Assembly (NCBI GenBank): GCA_020061705.1
Contig: JAGUXT010000024.1
Location: forward strand, 1 to 51,137
Direction: 5' to 3'
Source: Halothiobacillus sp.
Lineage (GTDB): Bacteria > Pseudomonadota > Gammaproteobacteria > Halothiobacillales > Halothiobacillaceae
Length of the DNA: 51,137 bases
A program made the translations under genes and the position numbers. Within the stretch, counting starts at the first letter, position 1; every line of letters begins with the position of its first letter. This document shows, one piece after another, positions 43,067-51,137 of this stretch. The notes beneath the pieces were generated by a model, which saw only the letters and a list, made by a program, of their open reading frames with translations, made no database searches and had not been told where the DNA came from.

Positions 43067-45793
43067 TCAAAGTTTGATCGCCACATGCACCACATCATCA
43101 TCAAACGAGCTAGCCAATCGTTCAAACCCCATGCGCGCCGCGAGTTTCAACATGCCGCTGTTATGCGGCAGCACCTCGCCCATCAACACGCGCACCCCGC
43201 GCTGACGAGCGGCATCCATGACAGCTTCGAGCAGCAGGCTGCCAAGACCACAGCCCTGCCATGCATCGGCGATCACTACGGCAAATTCGGCACTTTCGCC
43301 ATCCGGCTGCAAGCTGTAACGCGCCACGCCGATTTCAACCGCCTGCTCGCCCTGCATGTAAATCGCTACAAAGGCCATTTCGCGGTCGTAGTCAATCTGG
43401 GTAAAGCGCATCAGCATTTCCGGTGTCAGCTCGTCCAGCGCGCGCATGAAGCGTAGATAACGGCTTTCCTCGGACAGATCATGCACAAATGCCTGCTCCA
43501 TTTCGGCATCTTCCGGGCGTATCGGGCGCAGGGTGATTTCCCGTCCATCGGCCAACACCACATGCCGCGCCAAGTGCGCCGGATAAGGATGAATCGCCAT
43601 GTGCGCATAACGCGGCAAGCCGGGGTGCATCTCGGCCAGCTCAATGCGCGCATCCACCGCCACCACACCCATTTCGCCAGCCATCAGCGGGTTAATGTCC
43701 AGTCCGGCAATCTCCGGCAGTTCGCACACCATCTCTGAAATGCGCAGCAATACTTGTTCCAAAGCGCCCACTGTCACAGGCAAGGCTCCGCGAAACGCGC
43801 CCAGCATTTTGGCGGCGCGTGTACGTTGCATCAGGCGCTCGGCCAACAAGGGGTTCAGCGGCGGCAAGGCCAAGGCGCGGTCACGCAGCACCTCCACCGC
43901 CACACCGCCCATGCCAAACGCAATCACCGGCCCGAACACCGGGTCACGGCTAACCCCGACCAGCAATTCCCGCGCATGGCCCACCTCGGCCATGCGTTCC
44001 AGCGTCACGCCTTCAACCGCCACATCGGGATGTTGCGCACGCACCTTGTCCAACATCTCCTGCACCTGATGGCGCACGCTCTGTGCGCTTTGCACATTCA
44101 GGCGCACGCCGCCAACATCGGTCTTGTGCGTAAGTGCCGGAGCGCTGATTTTGATTGCCAGTGGATAGCCCAAACTCTCGGCCACAATCATCGCCTCATT
44201 CGCATCGCGCGCCAGCAGGCTGGGATGATTCGGAATGCGGAATGCCGACAGAATGGCTTTCGATTCGCGCAGGCTCAAAACCTTGCGCCCTTCGCTGCGC
44301 GCGATCTGCATGATTAGCCGCGCGCCCTCAATATCCGCTGGCGCGTTTTCGCTCAGCGGGCTGGGCGCCTGCATCAACAAACTCTGGTTGCGCCGATAGT
44401 CGAGCAAATAGGCCAGCGCTTCGACGGCGGACTCTGGCGAGCGGAATTGCGGAATACCCGCTGCATCAAAACGTACGCGCGCCTCATTCACCAGGGTTTC
44501 GCCCATCCAGCACACCAGCACCGGCTTGCGCCGCCCGTGACCCTGCTGCTGCGCCTGTTGTATTACCGCCTCGGCACAGGCCAAGGGGTCAGTCATGGCC
44601 TGTGGCGTGAGCAGCACGACCATCGTATCCACGCCCGCATCGGCCAGACACAGACGCACCGCCTCGCCATAACGCTGTGCGTCAGCATCCCCCAGAATAT
44701 CCACCGGGTTGGCATGTGACCAATTTGCAGGTAAAAAATCGTCCAGTGCGTTCAGGGTTTCTGTGCTCAAAGCGGCTAAAGGCATGGCCAAATCCGCTGC
44801 CCGGTCGGTAGCCATCACCCCCGGCCCACCACCATTGGTCAGAATAAGTAACCGCCCCTCACGCATATTCATGCCCGAGCCCATGCCTTGACCACCCAAC
44901 TGCGCCAAAGTCTGCGCGGCAGAAAACCACTGCGTAATGCGTTCGACCCGCACCACACCGGCGCGCTCCAAGGCCGCATCAAACACATCATCCGCGCCCA
45001 TCAGGGCTCCGGTATGCGTCGCTGCCGCACGCAAACCCTCGGTATGGCGCGCCGATTTGAGCACAATCACTGGCTTGATGCGTGCCGCTGCACGCAGGCC
45101 GCTTAAAAAACTCCGCGCATGATGAATGCCCTCGACGTAGAGCAAAATCCCCTTGGTTTGCGGGTCAAGCGCCAGATAATCCAGCACATCGCCAAAATCC
45201 ACATCCGCCGCATCTCCAGTGGAAACAATCGCCGAAAAGCCCACTCCGTGCGCCTGTGCCCAATCCAATACCGCCGTTACCAACGCTCCAGACTGCGACA
45301 CCAAAGCCAGCTGCCCCTTTAGAGCCTGATTGTGGCTAAACGTGGCGTTCAGCCCGATGCTTGGGCGCATCAAGCCCAAACAATTCGGCCCGACCAGACG
45401 CATGGAAAAATGCTGGGAGATTTCCAGAATCTCGCTCTGCAACGCCTTCCCCGCCGCCCCAGCCTCGGCAAAACCGGCGGAAAGAATCACCGCCCCCTTG
45501 AAGCCCGCCTCGCCGCATTGGCGCAAGATTGCCGGAACGGTTGCTGCGGGTGTTGCAATCACCGCCAGATCAAGCTGATGCGCCAGGGCGGGCTCAACCT
45601 GTGTCAAATCCGGCCAACAACGCAAACCCTGAATCTGCATGTGTTTGGGGTTGATCGGCACAATCGCGCCCTTGAACCCCGCTGCAATCAGGTTGGCCAA
45701 CACTGTCGTGCCAACCGCACCCACGCGCTCACTGGCACCGAATACCGCGATGCCCTTGGGATTAAAAAGCTGCTCTAAGGTATGTGCGCCCAT
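43067..45793 (-). CDS. Pat-type protein: NDP-forming acyl-CoA synthetase domains fused to GNAT acetyltransferase
   Basis: A 908-residue fusion. Residues 1-130 are the CoA-binding domain ([18 protein letters not shown]). The succinyl-CoA-ligase-like domains to about 460 contain SQSGAL and ATHTGALMG, where the His matches the phosphohistidine of ADP-forming acetyl-CoA synthetases. An ATP-grasp domain covers about 480-700 ([20 protein letters not shown]). A GNAT domain covers about 740-908 ([37 protein letters not shown]). In Pat (YfiQ) of enterics this architecture acetylates lysines, for example of Acs; the retained His leaves synthetase activity possible. ackA and pta lie nearby. Confidence 0.9.
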   Translation of the reverse strand: MGAHTLEQLFNPKGIAVFGASERVGAVGTTVLANLIAAGFKGAIVPINPKHMQIQGLRCWPDLTQVEPALAHQLDLAVIATPAATVPAILRQCGEAGFKGAVILSAGFAEAGAAGKALQSEILEISQHFSMRLVGPNCLGLMRPSIGLNATFSHNQALKGQLALVSQSGALVTAVLDWAQAHGVGFSAIVSTGDAADVDFGDVLDYLALDPQTKGILLYVEGIHHARSFLSGLRAAARIKPVIVLKSARHTEGLRAAATHTGALMGADDVFDAALERAGVVRVERITQWFSAAQTLAQLGGQGMGSGMNMREGRLLILTNGGGPGVMATDRAADLAMPLAALSTETLNALDDFLPANWSHANPVDILGDADAQRYGEAVRLCLADAGVDTMVVLLTPQAMTDPLACAEAVIQQAQQQGHGRRKPVLVCWMGETLVNEARVRFDAAGIPQFRSPESAVEALAYLLDYRRNQSLLMQAPSPLSENAPADIEGARLIMQIARSEGRKVLSLRESKAILSAFRIPNHPSLLARDANEAMIVAESLGYPLAIKISAPALTHKTDVGGVRLNVQSAQSVRHQVQEMLDKVRAQHPDVAVEGVTLERMAEVGHARELLVGVSRDPVFGPVIAFGMGGVAVEVLRDRALALPPLNPLLAERLMQRTRAAKMLGAFRGALPVTVGALEQVLLRISEMVCELPEIAGLDINPLMAGEMGVVAVDARIELAEMHPGLPRYAHMAIHPYPAHLARHVVLADGREITLRPIRPEDAEMEQAFVHDLSEESRYLRFMRALDELTPEMLMRFTQIDYDREMAFVAIYMQGEQAVEIGVARYSLQPDGESAEFAVVIADAWQGCGLGSLLLEAVMDAARQRGVRVLMGEVLPHNSGMLKLAARMGFERLASSFDDDVVHVAIKL

Positions 45794-45826
45794 GTTGGCC
45801 TCGTTGATTGGGGGGTGGAGTCTGCG

Positions 45827-45975
45827 TTAAGGGCACTTCCATAAATCCGCTGAAGCCGCGCTGACTGCACCAAAATACGGCTCAAAATGCTCACATACTG
45901 CGTGTATGCTGCGCTTTTTCACCACATTTTGGCTTGTCATCATCATCTTGATCGAATTTACGGAAGTGCCCTTAA
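45827..45975. repeat. Dispersed palindromic repeat, family A, copy 2 (short form)
   Basis: Perfect inverted ends TTAAGGGCACTTCC and GGAAGTGCCCTTAA. The interior shares AAAATACGGCTCAAAATGCT and GATCGAATTTA with copy 1 (reverse complement), but lacks its internal block of about 60 bp. The right end supplies the TAA stop of the GNAT gene at 45972. Confidence 0.82.
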
Positions 45976-46829
45976 CCTAACTCAAAACTTGTAATGCCGA
46001 AGATTTTGTCCAACGCCATGTTGGGGAAATCGCCCGTGTACATACGTGCCGTTTCAAACACAGGCTGCATGGCGTGGGTTTGCGCCAGATCACGCGCCTG
46101 AACGTTCGGTTCGGGCACATCCAGATAAATATCCGCCCCCAAGGGAAGCCCGCCGACCAGTGCATTAAACAATTCATGCGCCAAGTCGGGGCTCTCTGCG
46201 TTCAACGGGCCGATTTTGTAGCCTTGGCGACATGCCCTAATCACGCCATAACCCGCCAGCTTGCCGTTTTCGACAATACCCAGCGCATGCGTGTGTGGCT
46301 GATTGATCCAGGCCTTGAGAAAATCATCTCGCCTTGCCGGGAAAAAGCCTGCGTCGTAGGCCAGTAAAATCTCCATGCCAAGCGAAGTAAGCTCGACGAT
46401 ATTCGCTGCTACAGGTTTTTGTTGCTTGGATATTCCCGCGAATCGAATATTTCGATGAGCCAAGCGAAAGCCGGACTTTCTGTAGTTATCCTGTTGCGCG
46501 ACCACCCCATCCAGACCAATATTGCGCCCGAGCAAATGTTCAAGCGCCTTGTTCCATATCTGCAGGCCATACCCCTGATGGCGAAACGGCTCAGCCACGA
46601 TATACAAACCAATGAACCCGAATGAATTGCCGTATTTCACCGCCGAAATGGATGCAATCGGCTGGCCGTTAAGTTTCCCGATCAAGAAACCCTGACTATC
46701 CGCCGCATAAAAACTGGCTGGATCGTCCAAACCCGGGTTCCATCCTTCGGCACCTGCCCAGTCAACGGCTGTTTGCACTTCATCCTGTGACATGACTGAT
46801 ATTTGGTAGTCGTGTTGATGGAGTGACAT
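45972..46829 (-). CDS. GNAT family N-acetyltransferase with C-terminal YitH/HolE-like domain
   Basis: A 285-residue protein. The GNAT fold occupies residues about 5-130 (SISAVKYGNSFGFIGLYIV, EPFRHQGYGLQIWNKAL, the acetyl-CoA loop RHQGYG). The second half (DFLKAWINQPHTHALGIVENGKLAGYGVIRACRQGYKIGPL in parts) matches the Acetyltransf_18 domain. The substrate is unknown. The start is ATG 46829 with AGGAAT upstream. The stop codon lies within the end of a family A repeat, so the C terminus may have been set by that insertion. It is next to a Pat-type fusion on the same strand. Confidence 0.88.
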   Translation of the reverse strand: MSLHQHDYQISVMSQDEVQTAVDWAGAEGWNPGLDDPASFYAADSQGFLIGKLNGQPIASISAVKYGNSFGFIGLYIVAEPFRHQGYGLQIWNKALEHLLGRNIGLDGVVAQQDNYRKSGFRLAHRNIRFAGISKQQKPVAANIVELTSLGMEILLAYDAGFFPARRDDFLKAWINQPHTHALGIVENGKLAGYGVIRACRQGYKIGPLNAESPDLAHELFNALVGGLPLGADIYLDVPEPNVQARDLAQTHAMQPVFETARMYTGDFPNMALDKIFGITSFELG

Positions 46830-47055
46830 AAAATTCCTCAGCACCTTCTTACGATCATTTGGTGGCCATAGTAAGGATAACGCACAGGGCTATCCGGGCT
46901 ACACCTTGCCTCGCATGATTTCAGAGCCGAGTCAGCATAACGCAACACATTGAATGTAACGCTCAGTCAAAAAGTTTCTGGGTTAATTGCTTGCACAACG
47001 AGGATGCTGGCTCGCAGAATGCTCCAGAACAACACTCCAGAACAGGCTTTGACTC

Positions 47056-47562
47056 ATGAGAACATATTCATTCACCTTACTTACACTCGCAATGCTTAGT
47101 ACTTCTTTTCCAGCCATGGCGACAATTTACAAATGCCCAACACCAAGCGGTGTGTTTGAATATGGTTCGATTCCATGTGCCAACGGCTTTCGCAAGGAAG
47201 GCGGTCAGTGGATTGATATTGCCGCCGAACGAAATCAGAGAATCACCGACGCCGATGAGCGAAAAAAACGCATCAAGAATGAAAGTCCCCCTCAAGAGGC
47301 AACGAACAAAGAAAAATCTACCGCAGTTCTGCCAAATCCGAGCAACCCCGAAAGCAGCGTACCCACGAGTAACTCCAGTCCTTTCCGCTGTGATGGACGG
47401 ACACACTGCTCACAGATGACATCCTGTGACGAGGCCAAGTTTTTCCTCAAAAACTGCCCGAACTCGCAAATGGACGGCAATAACGATGGCATTCCATGCG
47501 AGAAACAGTGGTGTAACGGCATGTTCAATTCTTTCTCATCAAGCGGAAGGAGACGGCACTAA
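47056..47562 (+). CDS. Secreted protein with DUF4124 and Excalibur domains
   Basis: A 168-residue exported protein. The signal peptide (MRTYSFTLLTLAMLSTSFPA) is cleaved near AMATIY. Residues 23-50 resemble DUF4124 (TIYKCPTPSGVFEYGSIPC). A charged linker follows, then an Excalibur calcium-binding domain at about 118-160 (FRCDGRTHCSQMTSCDEAKF, NCPNSQMDGNNDGIPCEKQW), with the EF-hand-like DGNNDG loop and six or more cysteines. Excalibur domains occur in extracellular proteins, often with nucleases; no nuclease is fused here. It is convergent with pta. Confidence 0.87.
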   Translation: MRTYSFTLLTLAMLSTSFPAMATIYKCPTPSGVFEYGSIPCANGFRKEGGQWIDIAAERNQRITDADERKKRIKNESPPQEATNKEKSTAVLPNPSNPESSVPTSNSSPFRCDGRTHCSQMTSCDEAKFFLKNCPNSQMDGNNDGIPCEKQWCNGMFNSFSSSGRRRH

Positions 47563-47568
47563 AGTCGC

Positions 47569-49662
47569 TTAATCATTTTTCTGTGCCGCCTGAATCGCCG
47601 TCAGAGCAATCGTGTAAACAATATCTTCCACCAGCGCACCGCGTGATAAATCGTTCACCGGCTTGCGCAATCCTTGCAGCATCGGGCCGACGCTGACCAC
47701 GTTGGCGGCGCGCTGCACGGCCTTGTAGGTGGTGTTGCCGGTATTCAGATCGGGGAAGACAAACACGGTAGCCTGCCCGGCGACCGGGCTATTCGGCGCT
47801 TTTTGCTTGCCGACAGACTCAACGCTGGCAGCGTCGTATTGCAGCGGTCCGTCGATGATGATGTCCGGGCGTTTTTCGCGCACTAGTTGGGTCGCCGTAC
47901 GCACTTTCACTACGCCTTCGCCTTCACCGGATTCCCCAGTGGAATAAGAAATCATGGCGACACGTGGCGTAATGCCGAAAGATGCGGCTGAATCCGCCGA
48001 TTGAATCGCAATATCGGCCAACTCATCGGCATTGGGATCGGGATTGACCGCGCAATCGCCGTACACCAGCACCTGATCGGGCATGAGCATAAAGAACACA
48101 CTGGACACCAGCTTGGCTCCAGGCGCAGTTTTGATCAGTTGCAGAGCTGGGCGGATGGTGTTGGCCGTGGTGTGTACAGCGCCTGAAACAAGGCCGTCAA
48201 CATCCCCTTGCTGCAGCATCATCGTGCCAAGCACGACGTTGTCTTCGAGTTGCTGTTCGGCCATCGCCGGGCTGAGGCCCTTGTGTTTGCGCAGCTCGAC
48301 CATTGGCGCGACGTAGTGCGGACGCTCACGCTCCGGTTCCAAAATCTCCACGCCATCAGTCAGCGTAATATCGTGTGCTTCAGCAACGTGCAAAATCTCG
48401 TCACGATGCCCAAGCAGCACGCAGCGGGCGATGCCCTTTTGCGCGCAGATCACTGCCGCCTGAATGGTACGCGGCTCGTTGCCTTCGGGCAGGACGATAC
48501 GCTTGTTCAAACGGCGCGCTTTTTCAACCACCTGATAGCGGAAGGCAGGCGGTGTCATACGCAATTCACGCGGCAACGCCATGCCCTGCATCAGCGCGCT
48601 CAAGTCGAGCTTTTCCGCTATGTAGTCAATCACCTGCTCCATGCGCTGCAAATCGTCCGCCGGTACATGCGTACTCATATCGTTGAGCAGGCTCGCGGAT
48701 TCAAAGCTGTTATATGTAGTCAGCAAGACCGGCAAGTCACTCGAAAACGCCTTTTGGCAAAGCTGCTGGATGCTTGGATCCGGTTCGGCCTCCGATGTCA
48801 GCAACAAACCGGCCAGCGGAATACCATTCATGGTGGCCAGCGCGACCGCCATCATCACATCGTCCCGATCTCCGGGACTCATGATTAATGCACCGGGTTT
48901 GAGCAGGTACACGATATTCGGCACCGAGCGCGCGATAATCAGATTTTGGCGCACGCGCCGGGTGGCAATCTCGCCTGCGTGCAACACGCGCGCATTCAAC
49001 ACGTCCACAATATCCAGCGTGCGCGGATGCAAAAACTCCGGCTTGTGCGGAATCCCGCCCAGATAAGGCAAGGGGTGAGCTTGCAGTTGCAGGCTGCGTT
49101 CCACGGCCTCGCAACCGAAGCGGTAGGCATCCTGACCGGCGGGAATATGATTGATGATGTAACCAGCGATTGTGTTATGCGCACCGAAACTTGACACCGC
49201 CAGCTCGAATTGCTCGGTCAGCGCCTCATTATTTTGTTCACCGCCTTGATGACTGGCAGCGCCGACCAGAATCACCCCAGCCTGCAAATTCAGCGCCATG
49301 GTGCTGTTCAGAGAGGCGACAAAAGCATGTTGCGGATTGGGCACCATGCCTTCCACAATCATCACGTCCACGCCGTCCAGCGCCTGCTGGTACAGGCTGA
49401 CGATCTCCTCCATCAGCTGATCTTCCAGCCCCAGACTCAGCAAATGCTCGGCGCGCTCCATACTCAAAGGCTCAGGTGCGGGATGATGGTTGATCTGGCG
49501 GATGAAATGCGTGGTCAGCTCCGGCTCGCCGGGCGGGTCCTGGGAAATCGGTTTGACGAAACCGACTTTAAGACCCTTTTGCTCCAGTGCATGAACCAGG
49601 CCGAGGACAACCGTGGTCAAACCCACGCTGTAGCCGACGGGGGCAAGAAAATAAGTGTGCAT
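47569..49662 (-). CDS. pta: Phosphate acetyltransferase (long form)
   Basis: Pta interconverts acetyl-CoA and acetyl phosphate. The 697-residue product has the proteobacterial long form: an N-terminal dethiobiotin-synthetase-like P-loop domain (FLAPVGYSVGLTTVVLGL), a DRTGG regulatory domain and the C-terminal catalytic PTA_PTB domain from about 375 (IVLPEGNEPRTIQAA, VLGTMMLQQGDVDGLVSGA, SYSTGESGEG). The start ATG 49662 has GAGGA eight bases upstream. It follows ackA with an 11-base gap, so both are one operon. Confidence 0.96.
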   Translation of the reverse strand: MHTYFLAPVGYSVGLTTVVLGLVHALEQKGLKVGFVKPISQDPPGEPELTTHFIRQINHHPAPEPLSMERAEHLLSLGLEDQLMEEIVSLYQQALDGVDVMIVEGMVPNPQHAFVASLNSTMALNLQAGVILVGAASHQGGEQNNEALTEQFELAVSSFGAHNTIAGYIINHIPAGQDAYRFGCEAVERSLQLQAHPLPYLGGIPHKPEFLHPRTLDIVDVLNARVLHAGEIATRRVRQNLIIARSVPNIVYLLKPGALIMSPGDRDDVMMAVALATMNGIPLAGLLLTSEAEPDPSIQQLCQKAFSSDLPVLLTTYNSFESASLLNDMSTHVPADDLQRMEQVIDYIAEKLDLSALMQGMALPRELRMTPPAFRYQVVEKARRLNKRIVLPEGNEPRTIQAAVICAQKGIARCVLLGHRDEILHVAEAHDITLTDGVEILEPERERPHYVAPMVELRKHKGLSPAMAEQQLEDNVVLGTMMLQQGDVDGLVSGAVHTTANTIRPALQLIKTAPGAKLVSSVFFMLMPDQVLVYGDCAVNPDPNADELADIAIQSADSAASFGITPRVAMISYSTGESGEGEGVVKVRTATQLVREKRPDIIIDGPLQYDAASVESVGKQKAPNSPVAGQATVFVFPDLNTGNTTYKAVQRAANVVSVGPMLQGLRKPVNDLSRGALVEDIVYTIALTAIQAAQKND

Positions 49663-49673
49663 GGGTAGTGTCC

Positions 49674-50894
49674 TCAATCGGGTGTGGCTGGTTGCGTGCA
49701 GGTTTGCGCCAAGCCAGCAAGCTGGGCGGTATCCAGTGCAATCATCAGTTCTTCATTGGCGTTAATGACCAGCACAGGCTGGCTGCCGCTGGCATGAATA
49801 AAGCCGCTGCGCCCGCGTGTGCAATCCTGATTGGCCGTAGCGTCAAGCGCAAAGCCTAGCGGTGCGAGCCATTCGATGCTGCGCGCACGCACCCAGGCCG
49901 AATTCTCGCCGATGCCGCCGGTAAAGATCAGTGCATCAATTGCACCGGCAGCCACGAGTTGTCCGGCAAGATGCTTGGCGAGCTGGTAGCAGAATTTTTC
50001 CAACGCTCGCTTGGCTCCCTCATGCCCTCCAGCCGCCGCCTGCTCCAGCTCACGGCAGTCACTGGACAGGCCGGACAGCCCGAGCAGGCCGGATTGCTTG
50101 TTAAGCATGGCCGTGGTTTGCAAAGCACTCATGCCCATCTCGTCAGCAAGATGGTTGAACAGGCCGGGATCGACATCACCCGAGCGCGTGCCCATCACCA
50201 AGCCCTCCAGCGGGGTCAGTCCCATGCTGGTATCCACGCTCTGCCCCGCCCGAATCGCGGCCACGCTGGCGCCATTGCCCAAATGCGCGCACACCAGCGC
50301 AAGTTCAGCTTCAGGCTTGGCAAAAATGCGTGCAGCTTCGCGCAAGGCGTAACGGTAACTTGAACCGTGAAAGCCATAACGCCGTACGCCGTGTTGACGG
50401 TACAGCTCCATCGGCACGGCGTACAGGTAGGCGTGCTCGGGCATGGTCTGGTGAAAGGCGGTGTCGAAGGCCGCCACCTGCGGCAAGCCATGGAAATATT
50501 CCAGCGCATGATGAATGCCGATCAGATGCGCCGGATTGTGCAATGGCGCGAGGTGCACGCACTTTTCGATTTCTTCCAGCACCGCCTCATCAATCAGCGC
50601 CGATGCCTTGAACACTTCGCCGCCATGCACCACGCGGTGCCCGACGGCGGCGATGGATTCCATCAGGCCGCATTGGCGCAGATGATCGGTCATGGCCTGC
50701 ATGGCAGCACCATGATCGGGATGCAGCAAGGGGAAGCTTGTACGCTCGTCGCCTTGCTTGAAGGTGATAAAGGCATCGTCCAGACCGAGTTTTTCAGCCA
50801 GACCAACCAGCACAGGGCGCTGCGCGGCCATATCCATCACGGCAAATTTCAAAGAAGAACTGCCGCAATTGATGACCAGGACCATTGGATTCAT
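49674..50894 (-). CDS. ackA: Acetate kinase
   Basis: AckA makes acetate and ATP from acetyl phosphate. Motifs: VLVINCGSSSLKF at the start, GHRVVHGGEVF, FDTAFHQTMP, GFHGSSYRYAL, HLGNGASVAAI, DTSMGLTPLEGLVMGTRSGD and FTGGIGENSAWVR. The product is 406 residues from ATG 50894; ATG 50885 is also possible, and neither has a strong ribosome-binding site. It is the first gene of ackA-pta. Confidence 0.96.
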   Translation of the reverse strand: MNPMVLVINCGSSSLKFAVMDMAAQRPVLVGLAEKLGLDDAFITFKQGDERTSFPLLHPDHGAAMQAMTDHLRQCGLMESIAAVGHRVVHGGEVFKASALIDEAVLEEIEKCVHLAPLHNPAHLIGIHHALEYFHGLPQVAAFDTAFHQTMPEHAYLYAVPMELYRQHGVRRYGFHGSSYRYALREAARIFAKPEAELALVCAHLGNGASVAAIRAGQSVDTSMGLTPLEGLVMGTRSGDVDPGLFNHLADEMGMSALQTTAMLNKQSGLLGLSGLSSDCRELEQAAAGGHEGAKRALEKFCYQLAKHLAGQLVAAGAIDALIFTGGIGENSAWVRARSIEWLAPLGFALDATANQDCTRGRSGFIHASGSQPVLVINANEELMIALDTAQLAGLAQTCTQPATPD

Positions 50895-50965
50895 ACACAG
50901 ATTGTCCGGTATTTGAGTGAGCAAAATGTTAGATGTAGATAGTGACACAGCAGTGAAACGTTTGC

Positions 50966-51040
50966 GGGCACTTCTGTAAATCCACTAAAGCCGCGCGTCC
51001 CTAGTCTCCCACCTCTTGAGCATCCTTGCCCAAGACCTGC
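50966..51040. repeat. Dispersed palindromic repeat, family A, copy 3 (truncated)
   Basis: It starts GGGCACTTCTGTAAATCC and follows the long form of copy 1 (in reverse complement) through CCGCGCGTCC and GCATCCTTGCCCAAG to about 51040. The sequence then changes to that of an IS3-family end. The element is thus interrupted by the insertion sequence, or truncated by it. Confidence 0.75.
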
Positions 51041-51043
51041 GAC

Positions 51044-51137
51044 GTCCCCCCAATTTGAGTAGCACCTGAACTTAGAGTCCAATCCCACCCATGAAGGAGA
51101 TTGGACATGAAGAAGCGATTCAGCGAAGAACAGATTA
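51044..51137 (+). mobile_element. Left end of an IS3-family insertion sequence (cut by window edge)
   Basis: The stretch from about 51044 (CCCCCCAATTTGAGTAGCAC) leads into the start of an IS3-family orfA. GTCCAATC (51077-51084) and GATTGGAC (51099-51106) form a perfect 8-bp inverted repeat that encloses the AAGGAG ribosome-binding site just before the orfA ATG. The exact IS boundary cannot be set without the right end. Confidence 0.7.
51107..51137 (+). CDS. IS3-family transposase OrfA, first residues only
   Basis: The ATG at 51107 begins MKKRFSEEQI, which is the typical start of IS3-family OrfA (IS407-like group, MKKRF(S/T)EEQIIGFLREA). AAGGAG lies upstream. Only ten codons are in the window; OrfA carries the helix-turn-helix of the OrfAB transposase. 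Confidence 0.8.
   Translation, partial: MKKRFSEEQI

Noticed and set aside
50367-50942. Open frame of 191 codons antisense to ackA
   Set aside because: Complement of a well-conserved acetate kinase; no motif.

Overview
The window is a mid-to-high-GC bacterial chromosome segment, most likely from a gammaproteobacterium. The evidence is the order rimP-nusA-infB, the block yceD-rpmF-plsX-fabH with a divergent YceF-type Maf gene, chorismate synthase, bioB/bioF, comF, PEP synthase (ppsA), ackA-pta and a Pat-type fused acetyltransferase. I cannot place it below class level. No plasmid or phage backbone genes are visible. It reads as a core chromosome with several accessory patches and many interspersed palindromic repeats.

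Layout. 1-3070 (-): translation/transcription operon rimP-nusA-infB; infB runs off the left edge. 3207-5767 (-): the DUF3300/DUF2950 pair of secreted proteins. 5824-11770 (-): P2-type cation ATPase, pgsA, uvrC and a CYTH protein. 11862-14889 (-): fabH, plsX, rpmF, yceD, with a terminator and a MITE-like repeat between rpmF and plsX. 14956-17945: maf/yceF (+), then an MFS transporter and aroC (-). 18136-21011 (+): a pair of exosortase-A-associated enzymes (acyl-CoA ligase and PLP decarboxylase). 21263-27834: a very large SARP-like/STAND regulator (-) divergent from a lipoprotein and a GlyGly-CTERM subtilisin-like protease (+). 27945-32289: comF (-), a small membrane protein, bioB, an ankyrin protein and bioF (+). 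32422-34979: initiator tRNA (-) with a consensus promoter, divergent from ppsA (+). 35188-39193: an AT-rich AvcD-like antiphage deaminase, a TfoX-N protein, a dual-specificity-type phosphatase (-) and a HigBA toxin-antitoxin pair, with clear scars of a local duplication. 39387-42528 (+): DUF3175, YjdF-like and other small membrane proteins, and thiopurine methyltransferase. 42627-50894: PhnA/YjdM, Pat-type NDP-forming acyl-CoA synthetase-GNAT fusion, another GNAT, an Excalibur-domain secreted protein, pta and ackA, which brings acetyl-CoA/acetyl-phosphate metabolism together with a protein acetyltransferase. The right edge enters an IS3-family element that has inserted into a dispersed repeat.

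Dispersed repeats are a strong theme. Family A (about 150-210 bp, ends GGGCACTTC.../...GAAGTGCCC) occurs at 9203, 45827 and 50966. Family B (about 104 bp, ends AGGACTTACGC) occurs at 13879, 17991 and 40762. Family C (CGTTCCCACGCTCC palindromes) occurs at 32261, 35080 and 37436. Single palindromic elements lie at 21080, 30178 and 41547. Several touch genes: family A supplies the region just upstream of the pgsA start and the stop codon of a GNAT gene, and family C encodes the last residues of BioF.

The two parts that most deserve follow-up are the AvcD-like deaminase locus, with a strong hairpin in its leader that could belong to an AvcI-type inhibitory RNA, and the SARP-like regulator/lipoprotein/GlyGly-CTERM protease cluster, which I do not recognise as a described system. 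All function calls come from reading motifs and remembered families; no database search was run.
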